Shown in pieces: positions 36,415 through 44,713 of a DNA stretch of 64,000 nt; within the stretch, counting starts at the first letter, position 1, and every line of letters begins with the position of its first letter. The translations under genes and the position numbers were made by a program. The stretch is taken from NCBI GenBank assembly GCA_049472395.1, contig JBLIRR010000034.1, positions 1-64,000 on the forward strand. The letters are read 5' to 3'. A model generated the notes under the pieces. The model saw nothing but the letters and a program-made list of their open reading frames with translations. It had not been told where the DNA came from and ran no database searches. Source of the DNA: JBLIRR01 sp049472395 (GTDB lineage Bacteria > SZUA-182 > DTGQ01 > JBLIRR01).

Positions 36415-36478
36415 GGTTACCCTAAGTCCGCTCTGTTGACTTGTTGTGAAGCAGGAAGATATTAGAGGGCAGGTAATC
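36415..36478 (+). ncRNA. Candidate structured RNA element, copy 2
   Basis: Closing stem GGTTACC/GGTAATC (7 bp with one G-U), internal strand CTAAGTCCG, an inner stem CTCT/AGAG enclosing a further weak hairpin, then GGCA. Relative to copy 1 the closing stem changes A-T to T-A while staying paired, a compensatory substitution. The inner stems differ in sequence and length. This pattern of conserved internal-loop strands and variable paired regions is what a structured RNA shows. Confidence 0.45.
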
Positions 36479-36502
36479 AAAAAAGAAGGTTGTACTATAA
36501 TA

Positions 36503-36553
36503 GGCCTTCAAAGGATACCATGAGTGTGTCCCTTGGAGGCCGTTTTTATTTTT
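36503..36553 (+). terminator. Strong intrinsic terminator in the leader of the RR/kinase pair
   Basis: GGCCTTCAAAGGATAC pairs over 16 bp (three G-U pairs) with GTGTCCCTTGGAGGCC across a 7-base loop, followed by GTTTTTATTTTT. It lies 31 bases before the ATG of the response regulator at 36584. A short alternative pairing, GAAGG (36485-36489) with CCTTC (36505-36509), would occupy the terminator's 5' arm and could act as antiterminator. Confidence 0.85.
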
Positions 36554-36583
36554 GAGAGAGATTTCATGTGAGGAGAAAAGGGT

Positions 36584-37057
36584 ATGCAAGGGTTAAAGGA
36601 TAAAAAGGTAATGATTGTGGATGATGATACGGAATTTTTGGAAGAACTTAAAGAAATCTTAGTATCAAATGGCTATTATACGATAGCAATTAATGACAGC
36701 ACCACTGTTTTAGATGCGGTAAAAACACAGAGGCCGGATTTGATACTCCTTGATCTAAAAATGAACGGCATGAATGGATTTGAGCTGGCTGATAGCTTAA
36801 AACGGATGGGAGCAACTGCACTTATACCTATTATTGGGATAAGTGGTATTATTAGGATGGAAAATTACTTTGAACACAACTATTTTCTTAAAGATTTTTG
36901 CCATATGTTTGACAAACCATTTAATCCGTTGGAACTGATTGATAAAATTGAAGAAATCTTATGTGAGGAGAGAACGAGCTATAAAAAGAATGAGGAAACA
37001 TTGAAAAGAGATATCTTGCCTACTTGTTTCAAATCTAATTACAAGAATGAAATATAA
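36584..37057 (+). CDS. Single-domain response regulator
   Basis: A 157-residue REC protein: VDDDTEF acidic pocket, acceptor Asp in LILLDLKMNG, Ser in place of the usual Thr (IIGISG) and Lys in MFDKPFNP. A basic helical tail follows the domain. AGGAG precedes the ATG by about 9 bases. It lies directly downstream of an intrinsic terminator and the candidate tandem RNA, so its expression should depend on readthrough. The following hybrid kinase starts 51 bases later and is probably co-transcribed. Confidence 0.88.
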   Translation: MQGLKDKKVMIVDDDTEFLEELKEILVSNGYYTIAINDSTTVLDAVKTQRPDLILLDLKMNGMNGFELADSLKRMGATALIPIIGISGIIRMENYFEHNYFLKDFCHMFDKPFNPLELIDKIEEILCEERTSYKKNEETLKRDILPTCFKSNYKNEI

Positions 37058-37108
37058 ATACATTTTATTTCAGTATCCCAAAAAGAAGAGAGGTTCAGAG
37101 TACCGGTC

Positions 37109-39400
37109 GTGATCAATAAGTGTATTAAAATCCTTTTGATTGAGGATAATCCCGGAGATGCCCGTTTAATCAGGGAGATCCTTAGTCAAGCACATGATGT
37201 GGTGTTTGATATAACATGGGCCACTTACCTCGATAAAGGTCTGGGACATCTTTCTTCGGAATCCTTTGATGGGATTTTATTGGATCTATCTTTGCAGGAC
37301 AGCTTTGGAATCGAAACCTTTGTGAAGCTAAAAAAGCAGGCACCCCAAATCCCGATACTTATTTTGACTGGGCTTAATGATGAATCCCTTGCATTAAAGG
37401 CTGTTCGGGAAGGTGCACAGGACTATCTGATGAAGGGGCAGTTAAGTTGCTGCAATTTGCTGATACACGCTTTGCGCTATGCCATTGAGCGTAATAACAT
37501 CGAGAGAGCACTCAAGGATATGGAAAGACAATACCGGACGACAATTAATGCGATGGGTGATGCGATATATGTGGTCGATAAAAACCTACGATTTATTCTA
37601 TTCAATAAGAGCTTCAAACAATGGATCAAACGGCTGGATTTAACCACTGATTTGATTGGGAAAACCATTTTTGAGGTTTTCCCTTTTTTGCCGGACAAGG
37701 TTCGTGAGGAATATTGCCAGGTCTTTGAGAGTCGGAAAACCCTTATCATAAATGAATATTATAAATTTGGAGATGAAGAATTCATCACAGAGACAAGAAA
37801 GATCCCAGTATTTGAAAATGGGAGAGTTGCCCGGGTTGTCACTATTATAAGGGACATGACCAAACAGAAAAAGGATGAAAAGGCGTTGCATTATAGTAGG
37901 GAGAAATACAGCAATCTCTTTCAACACTCGAATGATCAAATCATCATGCATGACGTGGAGGGGCATATTATTGATGCGAATCAAAAGGTCCTCGATCATT
38001 TTGGATATACTTTGTCAGAAATGTTATCGCTTACAATTGCCGATCTTCATCCTGCAGGAGCGCTCGAAAGATCAGGAGAGGCATTCAGAAAAATATCCCA
38101 AGATGGATTCGTCCGATTTGAGATCGATTTCAAAAAGAAAAGTGGAGATATATTCCCAGCCGAAGTCTCATCAAGCTTGTTTGAAGTTGAGGGCAAGCCT
38201 ATTATACAGGGTATTGTCCGTGATATCACAGAGAGAAAGAAGGCAGAAAATGACATTAGGGATTCTGAGGCAAAATTCAGGGCCCTTTCAGAGAACTCTC
38301 CTAACATGATTTTTATGAACAAGCAGGGTAGAGTAGTGTATGCCAATAAGAGATGCGAAGAGATTATGGGATATAAGAAAGAGGAGTATTATTCACCTGA
38401 TTTTGACATCCTCTGTCTAATCGCTCCTGAATATCGAGGAATTGTTATGGAAAATTTCAAAAGGCACCTACAAGGTGAAGAGGTTGCTCCTTTTGAATAT
38501 ATCAATATTACCAAGGAAGGCAAAAGAATAGAATCAATGTTGACAACAAAATTAATTGATTATGAAGGAGATAAAGCTATCCTGGGAATAGTCACTGATA
38601 TCACCAATCTCAAAGAGGCTGAAAGGGTGCTCAAGAGAGACAGAGAAACATTTGAGAAGCTTGTTGATGAAAAAACAAAGGAATTAGTAAAGATTCAAAT
38701 CAAATTATCAGAAGCCAAACGACTTTCGGATATCGGCCTGCTTGCAGCTACAGTTGCCCATGAGCTGCGAAATCCATTAGCAGTAATAAAAATGGCATGC
38801 TTTAACATACGACAAAAAAGAATCAATCCCACTATTGATAGAAATCTTGAGAATATAGAAGACAGACTCTCAGAAAGTAATCAGATTATCAATAATCTTT
38901 TATTCTATTCCCGTATAAAAATTCCTCATTTTGAAAATATAGATATCTATCATGTGCTTGAAGTATGCATCAGTGAGGTGAACCTGAGATTACACAAAAA
39001 GAGGGGCATGATTTGTAAAAATTGGGGAATTTCGGACAGATATATAATAGAGGCCGATCCTCTTCAGATTAAAGAGTTGTTTATCAATATCCTGAATAAT
39101 GCGTGCGATGCTGTCAGAGAGCCATACGGTGAAATAGAGGTAGGAGTAAAATCTGATAGTAACGGATTCATTCACATATATGTGAAAGATAACGGTTCCG
39201 GAATAAGCGCAGAGGATTTAACGATGGTGTATGATCCCTTTTTTTCCACAAAATCCAATGGGACTGGGTTGGGTCTCACCATATGTTTTCAAATAGTCAA
39301 GCTGCACGATGGATGTATTAAGATTATAAGCGAAAAGGAGAAAGGCACAACTGCTAAAGTAAAGCTCCCGATAAAACGTAGCACACCATCACCTTGCTAA
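37109..39400 (+). CDS. REC-PAS-PAS-PAS histidine kinase
   Basis: A 763-residue cytoplasmic hybrid kinase starting at GTG. REC about 6-128 (acceptor Asp59); PAS about 143-255, 262-378 and 386-505, each ending in a DITxRK- or DMTK-type PAC motif; a coiled linker; HisKA near residue 550 in VAHELRNPLAVI; HATPase with N box NNACDAV, G1 DNGSGI and G2 GTGLGLTI. There is no membrane segment, so it senses intracellular cues such as redox or small ligands. It probably forms a relay with the REC protein encoded just upstream. The HELRNPL H-box differs from the other kinases of this island, so this is not a recent local duplicate. Confidence 0.9.
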   Translation: MINKCIKILLIEDNPGDARLIREILSQAHDVVFDITWATYLDKGLGHLSSESFDGILLDLSLQDSFGIETFVKLKKQAPQIPILILTGLNDESLALKAVREGAQDYLMKGQLSCCNLLIHALRYAIERNNIERALKDMERQYRTTINAMGDAIYVVDKNLRFILFNKSFKQWIKRLDLTTDLIGKTIFEVFPFLPDKVREEYCQVFESRKTLIINEYYKFGDEEFITETRKIPVFENGRVARVVTIIRDMTKQKKDEKALHYSREKYSNLFQHSNDQIIMHDVEGHIIDANQKVLDHFGYTLSEMLSLTIADLHPAGALERSGEAFRKISQDGFVRFEIDFKKKSGDIFPAEVSSSLFEVEGKPIIQGIVRDITERKKAENDIRDSEAKFRALSENSPNMIFMNKQGRVVYANKRCEEIMGYKKEEYYSPDFDILCLIAPEYRGIVMENFKRHLQGEEVAPFEYINITKEGKRIESMLTTKLIDYEGDKAILGIVTDITNLKEAERVLKRDRETFEKLVDEKTKELVKIQIKLSEAKRLSDIGLLAATVAHELRNPLAVIKMACFNIRQKRINPTIDRNLENIEDRLSESNQIINNLLFYSRIKIPHFENIDIYHVLEVCISEVNLRLHKKRGMICKNWGISDRYIIEADPLQIKELFINILNNACDAVREPYGEIEVGVKSDSNGFIHIYVKDNGSGISAEDLTMVYDPFFSTKSNGTGLGLTICFQIVKLHDGCIKIISEKEKGTTAKVKLPIKRSTPSPC

Positions 39401-39577
39401 TTACTTTGTAAATACCGATCAATCGGACTGACGCGTTTTATAATGGGATGCTCTCTTAATGGTGATTTTAGTAACCTTTCTAGACCTGCTTTTTAATAGT
39501 GGTATTAAAGGCTTTTGAAGATAGTATACGTAAGACTGTGATGATATTTTATTGGATTTTATTATTATTTATTATTA

Positions 39578-40033
39578 TTACATTATTTCGTTGACGATCG
39601 TATACGTGCTCGGGGCTCTCATTTTAATGACGCGCTCTACTTCTTCTTTTTCATCTAAATAGTCTACCCTACCCTTAATAATTACTTTTTCTTCATCTCT
39701 GTCTATATAAATATGAAAAGTTTTATTATTAATATTTACCTCCCATGTATGCTCCCAGCTACCTGTATCCTGTTCACTGTTCATAGCATATCGTATAGGT
39801 TGCACTTTAAAATCTGACGCATATATATCTTGAAGACTTATAGTTTCAAACGGCTCATTATTTCTTGTGTGTGCTATTCTTTCGATGTCTATGGAAGGTG
39901 GTTCCGGTATGACAATAATCTTCTCTAAAGTGGATTCTAAAATAAGGGCATTACAATAGGTAATGCTTCCCGTCAGAGTAAAAAATATAATGAGAATGAT
40001 GAATATTTTATAAGATGAATTGTTGTCTCTCAT
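39578..40033 (-). CDS. Small exported protein, sigma-54 controlled
   Basis: A 151-residue protein with an N-terminal signal segment (hydrophobic about 9-24, possible cleavage near CNA-L). The mature part has no clear family; its C-terminal 45 residues (HIYIDRDEEKVIIKGRVDYL then EVERVIKMRA and YTIVNEIM) resemble a BON domain, a small periplasmic lipid- or membrane-binding module. A purine-rich AAAGGGGGGGGAAGG precedes the start. Upstream lie a good -24/-12 promoter (40098-40113) and a perfect 19-bp palindrome about 110 bases further up. It is therefore the most likely target of the sigma-54 activator encoded at 40882-42357. Function otherwise unknown. Confidence 0.65.
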   Translation of the reverse strand: MRDNNSSYKIFIILIIFFTLTGSITYCNALILESTLEKIIVIPEPPSIDIERIAHTRNNEPFETISLQDIYASDFKVQPIRYAMNSEQDTGSWEHTWEVNINNKTFHIYIDRDEEKVIIKGRVDYLDEKEEVERVIKMRAPSTYTIVNEIM

Positions 40034-40097
40034 TTTTACCTTCCCCCCCCTTTTTAATTATCACTCTTCCTTTTTGATTGTTTATAGATAAACTATA

Positions 40098-40113
40098 TGC
40101 GATAAATGTGCCA
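40098..40113 (-). promoter_or_regulatory. Sigma-54 (-24/-12) promoter
   Basis: On the minus strand TGGCACATTTATCGCA carries TGGCAC, GG and GC separated by exactly 10 bases, and CGCA in place of TGCA. It sits about 65 bases before the start of the exported-protein gene at 40033. Confidence 0.65.
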
Positions 40114-40200
40114 AGCATGAATGAGATAATAGAAATGTCCTTTAAAATAAAGGGTTATAGAATATCTTTATTGAATGGGGACATAATAGTATGAGAGAAA

Positions 40201-40219
40201 TTTGACAACTGTTGTCAAA
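40201..40219. promoter_or_regulatory. 19-bp palindrome, candidate activator site
   Basis: TTTGACAACTGTTGTCAAA is a perfect dyad with 9-bp arms around one central base. Its centre lies 111 bases upstream of the -12 element at 40099, the usual place for an enhancer-binding-protein site. Two related dyads occur at 40787-40801 and 40806-40822. Confidence 0.6.
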
Positions 40220-40223
40220 CTGC

Positions 40224-40550
40224 TCATAGGCCAGTCCCTTTATCCGGTTCCTTGGTTGTAAAAAAAGGATCGAATACTTTAGGGAGCATCTCTTGAGGGA
40301 TACCAATTCCATAGCCATGTATTTCTATTATCACAGAAAAGCCCGCGCTATTTGTTTGAGTAAAAGTGCGGACTATAATCGTTGAAAAGCCATGTGAAGA
40401 ATCTATTTTCATCTTTTCCTCAATGCTATCTTCGGCATTCGCCATGAGGTTCCCCCATATACTCGTTATGAAACTAATGCTAATCAAGAAAATAAGGACA
40501 CTCTCAAAAATTATTATTTTTTCTTTTAAACTCATTATAAGACTGACCAT
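40224..40550 (-). pseudogene. Histidine kinase ATPase-domain relic
   Basis: The last 75 residues are a piece of an HATPase domain: NLMANAEDSIEEK (N box), then EIHGYGIGIPQEMLPKVFDPFFTTKEP (eroded G1: the usual D-N-G is H-G-Y), stopping at GTGL in the middle of the G2 box. The hydrophobic N-terminal 35 residues do not fit a kinase and are probably out of frame. Lying next to the sigma-54 response regulator and its sites, it may be the remains of that regulator's cognate kinase. Confidence 0.65.
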
Positions 40551-40670
40551 TTTCCCTGATAAACACTATCACTCATAAAATATTATTATTTTGTTTCGGA
40601 TTTACTCCTTATTATTTCAATGATCGATTTATTATTACTGATATATATTCATCCTCTCTCTGCGATATTA

Positions 40671-40686
40671 TGCGATAAATATGTCA
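40671..40686 (-). promoter_or_regulatory. Degenerate second -24/-12-like element
   Basis: Minus-strand TGACATATTTATCGCA closely matches the good promoter at 40098-40113 but has GA where the invariant GG belongs. It lies upstream of the kinase relic with two palindromes about 120-140 bases further up, the same layout as the intact promoter. It looks like a decayed duplicate. Confidence 0.35.
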
Positions 40687-40786
40687 CATACGCATACAAT
40701 TTCACCACACCTCCAAGAGGACTATTTCATAAAACAATGCCAGAATTCAAAATTAAAATAAATATTCATAGTTAATACCAACTTTA

Positions 40787-40822
40787 TAGCAACAGTTGCT
40801 AAAAATTGACAACTGTTACCAA
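40787..40822. promoter_or_regulatory. Two adjacent CAAC-W-GTT palindromes
   Basis: TAGCAACAGTTGCTA (40787-40801, perfect) and TTGACAACTGTTACCAA (40806-40822, imperfect) share the CAAC-W-GTT core with the dyad at 40201. They sit just downstream of the sigma-54 activator gene and upstream of the kinase relic. Side-by-side sites are typical of enhancer-binding proteins that bind cooperatively. Confidence 0.55.
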
Positions 40823-40881
40823 TGTAATATGCATGAGTGCGCTGCACTATACTGGTATTTCCCTAAAAAAATAATAAATAA

Positions 40882-42357
40882 TTACGATATACCATATTTT
40901 TTTAATTTATAACGAAAGGTTGAGTAAGGAATACCGAGGTCTTTAGCCGCCTGGCGGCGATTCCATCTTGTGTTCTCAAGTGCATTGAGAATATATTTTC
41001 GTTCTTTCTCTTCATTTAATATATCCACACGAGAATGTGTCTCGGAGGAAGATTTCTCAATGCTTATTAGTTCTTTCTCTTTGCTTGATTGACTGGAATA
41101 TGGGACATCTGTATTCGATAAGGGAAAATTAAGGTGTTCTGGCTCAATAAGATGAGTTTTACAAAGGATTGCTGCCCGTTCGATAATATTTCTCAATTCC
41201 CTCGCGTTACCGGGAAATTTATAGCCCATAAGCCTGTCCTTGGCCTCTTGAGAAATACCCTTGACGGGTAATTTCCTGCCTTTCAGGTAGTTTGACAGAA
41301 AATACTCTGCAAGAGGGATTATATCGTCAGTTCTTTCCCGAAGGGGTATGAGTCTAATGGTAAATAAGTTCAGTCTATAGTAAAGGTCAGTTCGAATTCT
41401 TCTTGATGTAACAAGAGCTTCGAGGGGAATATTTGTTGCTGAAATGAGCCGTATGTCCACCGATATTTCCCTTGTTCCTCCTAACCGTTTCAGTCTCCTT
41501 GTCTCCAGTACCCTGAGGAGTTTGGCCTGGGTTGAAAGTGCAAGATCTGCAATTTCGTCCAAAAATAGCGTACCTTTATTGGCAAGCTCAAAAGCCCCTG
41601 GCTTATCTTTAGAAGCCCCGGTAAATGCACCCTTAACATGCCCAAATAGTTCACTTTCGACAAGCGAATCAGGCAAAGCTGGGCAATTGATGGCAATGAA
41701 TGGCTGCTTTTCTGTGCTTCCCATACAGTGAATTGTGTGAGCTATCACTTCTTTCCCAGTGCCCGTTTCCCCTGATATAAGAATTGTCTCACATTGTGCC
41801 TCCACTGCGAGTTGTATCTGTCTGCGCACCTCATTTATTGCCGGGCTGATTCCTACAAGCTGTGTATTAAGAAGGGAAAGGTACTCTGAAGTTCGACTTC
41901 CTTTTATTGTATCTTCAAGGAAGGTTTGTCTTTTGCGGATATACCCCGTGTGATGAGCCTTCTTCAACACTTTATCCACTTCACGCAGTTTTATAGGCTT
42001 GCGAAGAAAATCAATTGCGCCCAATCTCAAAGCTCGAATAACCATATCCATATCCCCACGTGCACTTATTATAACTATAGGCAATCGGGGACACATCTTC
42101 TCAATCCTGGAAGAAAGGGAAAGGCCACTTTCATCCGGCATTACCACATCAATAAAAGCGAGGTCATAATTATTGGTTTCTATTAAGTGTAAGGCAGTGT
42201 CCCCCTCATAGGCATTATCAATTTGATGCCCGGCATACTGAAGATAAGGAGTGAGGGTTTGATGAACAATCTGCTCATCATCGACAAGAAGAATACGCAA
42301 AGACCACTTATCCCCGCTGTTATTTGCCTTCAATTTATTGCTCCATTTTTTCTCCAA
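40882..42357 (-). CDS. Sigma-54-dependent response regulator (NtrC family)
   Basis: A 491-residue transcription activator. REC domain about 20-135 (acceptor Asp70, Lys120); sigma-54 AAA+ domain about 168-400 with Walker A GETGTGKE (196-203), the sigma-54-contacting GAFTGA loop (243-248), Walker B LFLDEI and the R-finger region PLRERTDDI. A Fis-type helix-turn-helix fills about 450-491 (NRRQAAKDLGIPYSTFRYKL). All functional motifs are intact. The initiator could be slightly internal since the first 18 residues precede the REC fold. The palindromes at 40201 and 40787-40822 are candidate binding sites. No intact partner kinase is adjacent, only a relic. Confidence 0.92.
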   Translation of the reverse strand: MEKKWSNKLKANNSGDKWSLRILLVDDEQIVHQTLTPYLQYAGHQIDNAYEGDTALHLIETNNYDLAFIDVVMPDESGLSLSSRIEKMCPRLPIVIISARGDMDMVIRALRLGAIDFLRKPIKLREVDKVLKKAHHTGYIRKRQTFLEDTIKGSRTSEYLSLLNTQLVGISPAINEVRRQIQLAVEAQCETILISGETGTGKEVIAHTIHCMGSTEKQPFIAINCPALPDSLVESELFGHVKGAFTGASKDKPGAFELANKGTLFLDEIADLALSTQAKLLRVLETRRLKRLGGTREISVDIRLISATNIPLEALVTSRRIRTDLYYRLNLFTIRLIPLRERTDDIIPLAEYFLSNYLKGRKLPVKGISQEAKDRLMGYKFPGNARELRNIIERAAILCKTHLIEPEHLNFPLSNTDVPYSSQSSKEKELISIEKSSSETHSRVDILNEEKERKYILNALENTRWNRRQAAKDLGIPYSTFRYKLKKYGIS

Positions 42358-42598
42358 TTTTATCCCTCACTTTAGCAATGAGATTCAGTCTCACTCCATT
42401 GAGGGAAGCTCTGCGTAAAAATTTATTTACTATAGTATTCAATATTTTTTTATTATTTGTAAAAAATTATAATGTATATGATAATAATTTTAAAGGGACT
42501 AATACCACTTTTTTCTATCTTTCTTCTTCTATCTATTCATGAGAGTTTGACATGAGCGGATATAGGAGATGGTAAAAAACATCGCGTGGTTTTTAGTG

Positions 42599-44713
42599 TT
42601 ATTGAGGAAGGGGCTTCTGTAATATCTTCACAATCTCCTCAGCCGGGAGAGGTTTACAAATTAAATAACCTTGTATCTCTTCACAGTTGAGTGTCCGGAG
42701 AAGTGCCAATTGCTGTTTTGTCTCAACTCCTTCTGCAATTACCTTAAGCCTCATGATATGCGCCATGTTAATAATAGCAGTAACAATAGCCTTATCATCT
42801 GCACTATTCGAACTATTAAATATAAATGATTGATCAACCTTGAGGGCATTGATCGGGAGACGTCGAAGGTAGGCCATTGAAGAATAGCCCGTACCAAAAT
42901 CATCAATTGACAGCTGTAGACCTTTACTTTGAAGCTCTTGCATCATTACAATAGTTTTTTCTACATCTACTAACAGGGTATTTTCAGTAAGCTCAAGCTC
43001 AATTATACGGGGATCAATTTCCGTTTCTTCGACAATTTTTATGATTTGTTTATGACCCTCCTGCCTGAACCAGCGACTGGAAATATTTATCGCTAATCTC
43101 AGATTCTTAATGCCTTCTTCCTCCCACTGCCTTATTTGTTTACATGCCGCCCTTATTACCCATTCATCTATCTTTACTATAAGCCCTGTCTCTTCCGCCA
43201 ATGGTATAAATTCACCCGGCGGGAGTATGCCGAAGGATGAATGTTGCCAGCGGACTAATGCTTCTAAACCGGTAATCTGCCAAGTAGTTATATCCACTAT
43301 CGGATGATAATACACCAGGAATTCATCTCGTAAAAAAGCATTTCTTAGATCATTATCTTTTTTTAACCTGCTATAGGCGTTTATATTTATTGAAGGAGAA
43401 TATATTTGAAAGGAATTGCGGTCATTTTTTTTCGCCGTATACATGGCCTTGTCAGCATTCACAAGCAAGGTTCGCTCATTCTCAGAATCACACGGGTATA
43501 AGCCTATACCAATACTTACACCTACGAAAAATTCAATACCACTTATCTGAAAGGGGGATTCGAATGCCTTATTAATTCTTTGGGCAGCTATTGCAGCAGT
43601 CTCTCCTTTATCAATTTTTGTAAGAAGAACAGTAAATTCATCTCCTCCAAGACGTCCGATGAAATCCGACAGCCGGATACATTTCTTCACCCTTGCTCCC
43701 ACTTCTTTTAATAAAAGATCTCCTATGTCATGCCCAAAGGTGTCATTTATATACTTAAATCCATCAAGGTCTAAAAACAACAAGGCGACGAGATAATTAT
43801 TCCGTTTTGCTAAGGCAATTGACCTGTTCAGGGTATCAAGAAACATCGCTCTGTTTGGGAGGCCTGTGAGGTTATCATAATGAGCGAGTTTGTCCAAATG
43901 CTTTTGAGCCTTCTTTCGTTCGGTAATATCCCGTACCATAAATACAGCGCACCAATTGCCCTTGAGTTTTATAGAAGATAAGGATAATTCTATAGGGAAT
44001 TCTTTCCCATCCTTCTTTAGGAGGTGTATTTCCGAGATTGTGCCAAGGGCTTGATCGGTTCCTGTTTTTTTAAAAATCTCAAATCTTTTTGAAAATTCTT
44101 GCTGAAAGTGAGGGGGGATTACACAATGAGGTTCTTTGCCAAATACCTCATGAGACTGATACCCAAATATTCTTTCTGCCGCTTTATTCCAATATGAAAT
44201 GGTGCAATTCTTATCGACCATGATAATACCATCTTGTGCAGAGCTGCTTATGGCGCGAAATATCTCTTCACTCTCCTGAAGGGCATGGGCTTGGTTTTCA
44301 ATGAGTTTCCTCTGGTTATACAATTCAAGAAAAACCAGGACCTTGCTTTTTAAAATATCAGCTTCTATAGGTTTAAATAAATAATCTACGGCCCCTACCT
44401 CATAGCCTTTAAATATATGTTTTTCATCTTTATCTATTGCCGTGACAAAGATTATGGGGATATTCTTGGTTTTCTTCCGCTCTTTCATAAAGGCTGCAGT
44501 CTCAAAGCCATCCATCTCGGGCATCTGCACATCAATGATAACAAGAGCAAAATCATGTTGCAGAAGCAACCATAGGGCTTCTTTCCCCGATGTGGCCTTT
44601 ACTAATTGCAGAGGAAGCCCTTCCAAGATACTTTGCAGGGCAACCAGATTTTCTACCCTGTCATCAACAATAAGAACATTTGGAAGGACCTTCGGGCTGT
44701 TACTTTCTTCCAT
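42599..44713 (-). CDS. REC-PAS-GGDEF-EAL c-di-GMP signalling protein
   Basis: A 704-residue cytoplasmic protein. REC about 10-130 (acceptor Asp61); PAS about 145-268; GGDEF about 275-440 with intact RLGGDEF near residue 360; EAL about 450-700 with EALVRW, ELTENTLL, DDFGTGYSS, KVDQSF and EGVET, the residues needed for phosphodiesterase activity. It could make or break c-di-GMP depending on phosphorylation and PAS input. The start shares one base with the stop of the CheB-like gene (TAATG), so it is the last gene of the kinase-CheR-CheB-GGDEF/EAL operon. Confidence 0.93.
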   Translation of the reverse strand: MEESNSPKVLPNVLIVDDRVENLVALQSILEGLPLQLVKATSGKEALWLLLQHDFALVIIDVQMPEMDGFETAAFMKERKKTKNIPIIFVTAIDKDEKHIFKGYEVGAVDYLFKPIEADILKSKVLVFLELYNQRKLIENQAHALQESEEIFRAISSSAQDGIIMVDKNCTISYWNKAAERIFGYQSHEVFGKEPHCVIPPHFQQEFSKRFEIFKKTGTDQALGTISEIHLLKKDGKEFPIELSLSSIKLKGNWCAVFMVRDITERKKAQKHLDKLAHYDNLTGLPNRAMFLDTLNRSIALAKRNNYLVALLFLDLDGFKYINDTFGHDIGDLLLKEVGARVKKCIRLSDFIGRLGGDEFTVLLTKIDKGETAAIAAQRINKAFESPFQISGIEFFVGVSIGIGLYPCDSENERTLLVNADKAMYTAKKNDRNSFQIYSPSININAYSRLKKDNDLRNAFLRDEFLVYYHPIVDITTWQITGLEALVRWQHSSFGILPPGEFIPLAEETGLIVKIDEWVIRAACKQIRQWEEEGIKNLRLAINISSRWFRQEGHKQIIKIVEETEIDPRIIELELTENTLLVDVEKTIVMMQELQSKGLQLSIDDFGTGYSSMAYLRRLPINALKVDQSFIFNSSNSADDKAIVTAIINMAHIMRLKVIAEGVETKQQLALLRTLNCEEIQGYLICKPLPAEEIVKILQKPLPQ

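Noticed and set aside
36148..36465. 105-codon open frame on the plus strand between the ANTAR gene and the response regulator
   Set aside because: It overlaps the inverted repeats and both candidate RNA elements, has no ribosome binding site, and its translation resembles no protein family.
36310..36478. Reading the tandem elements as a c-di-GMP (GEMM) riboswitch, attractive given the many GGDEF proteins
   Set aside because: The conserved GEMM strands and tetraloop-receptor pattern are absent, so the known class does not fit.
36415..36541. Reading the leader as a classical ANTAR double-hexaloop target
   Set aside because: The hairpins seen have 4-nt or 7-nt loops, or hexaloops without G at position 4, so the published motif is not clearly met; the functional link to ANTAR remains only positional.
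39540..39590. AT-rich ATT/TTATT runs after the hybrid kinase gene
   Set aside because: Simple low-complexity sequence without regular repeat units or a stem; no terminator or array can be claimed.
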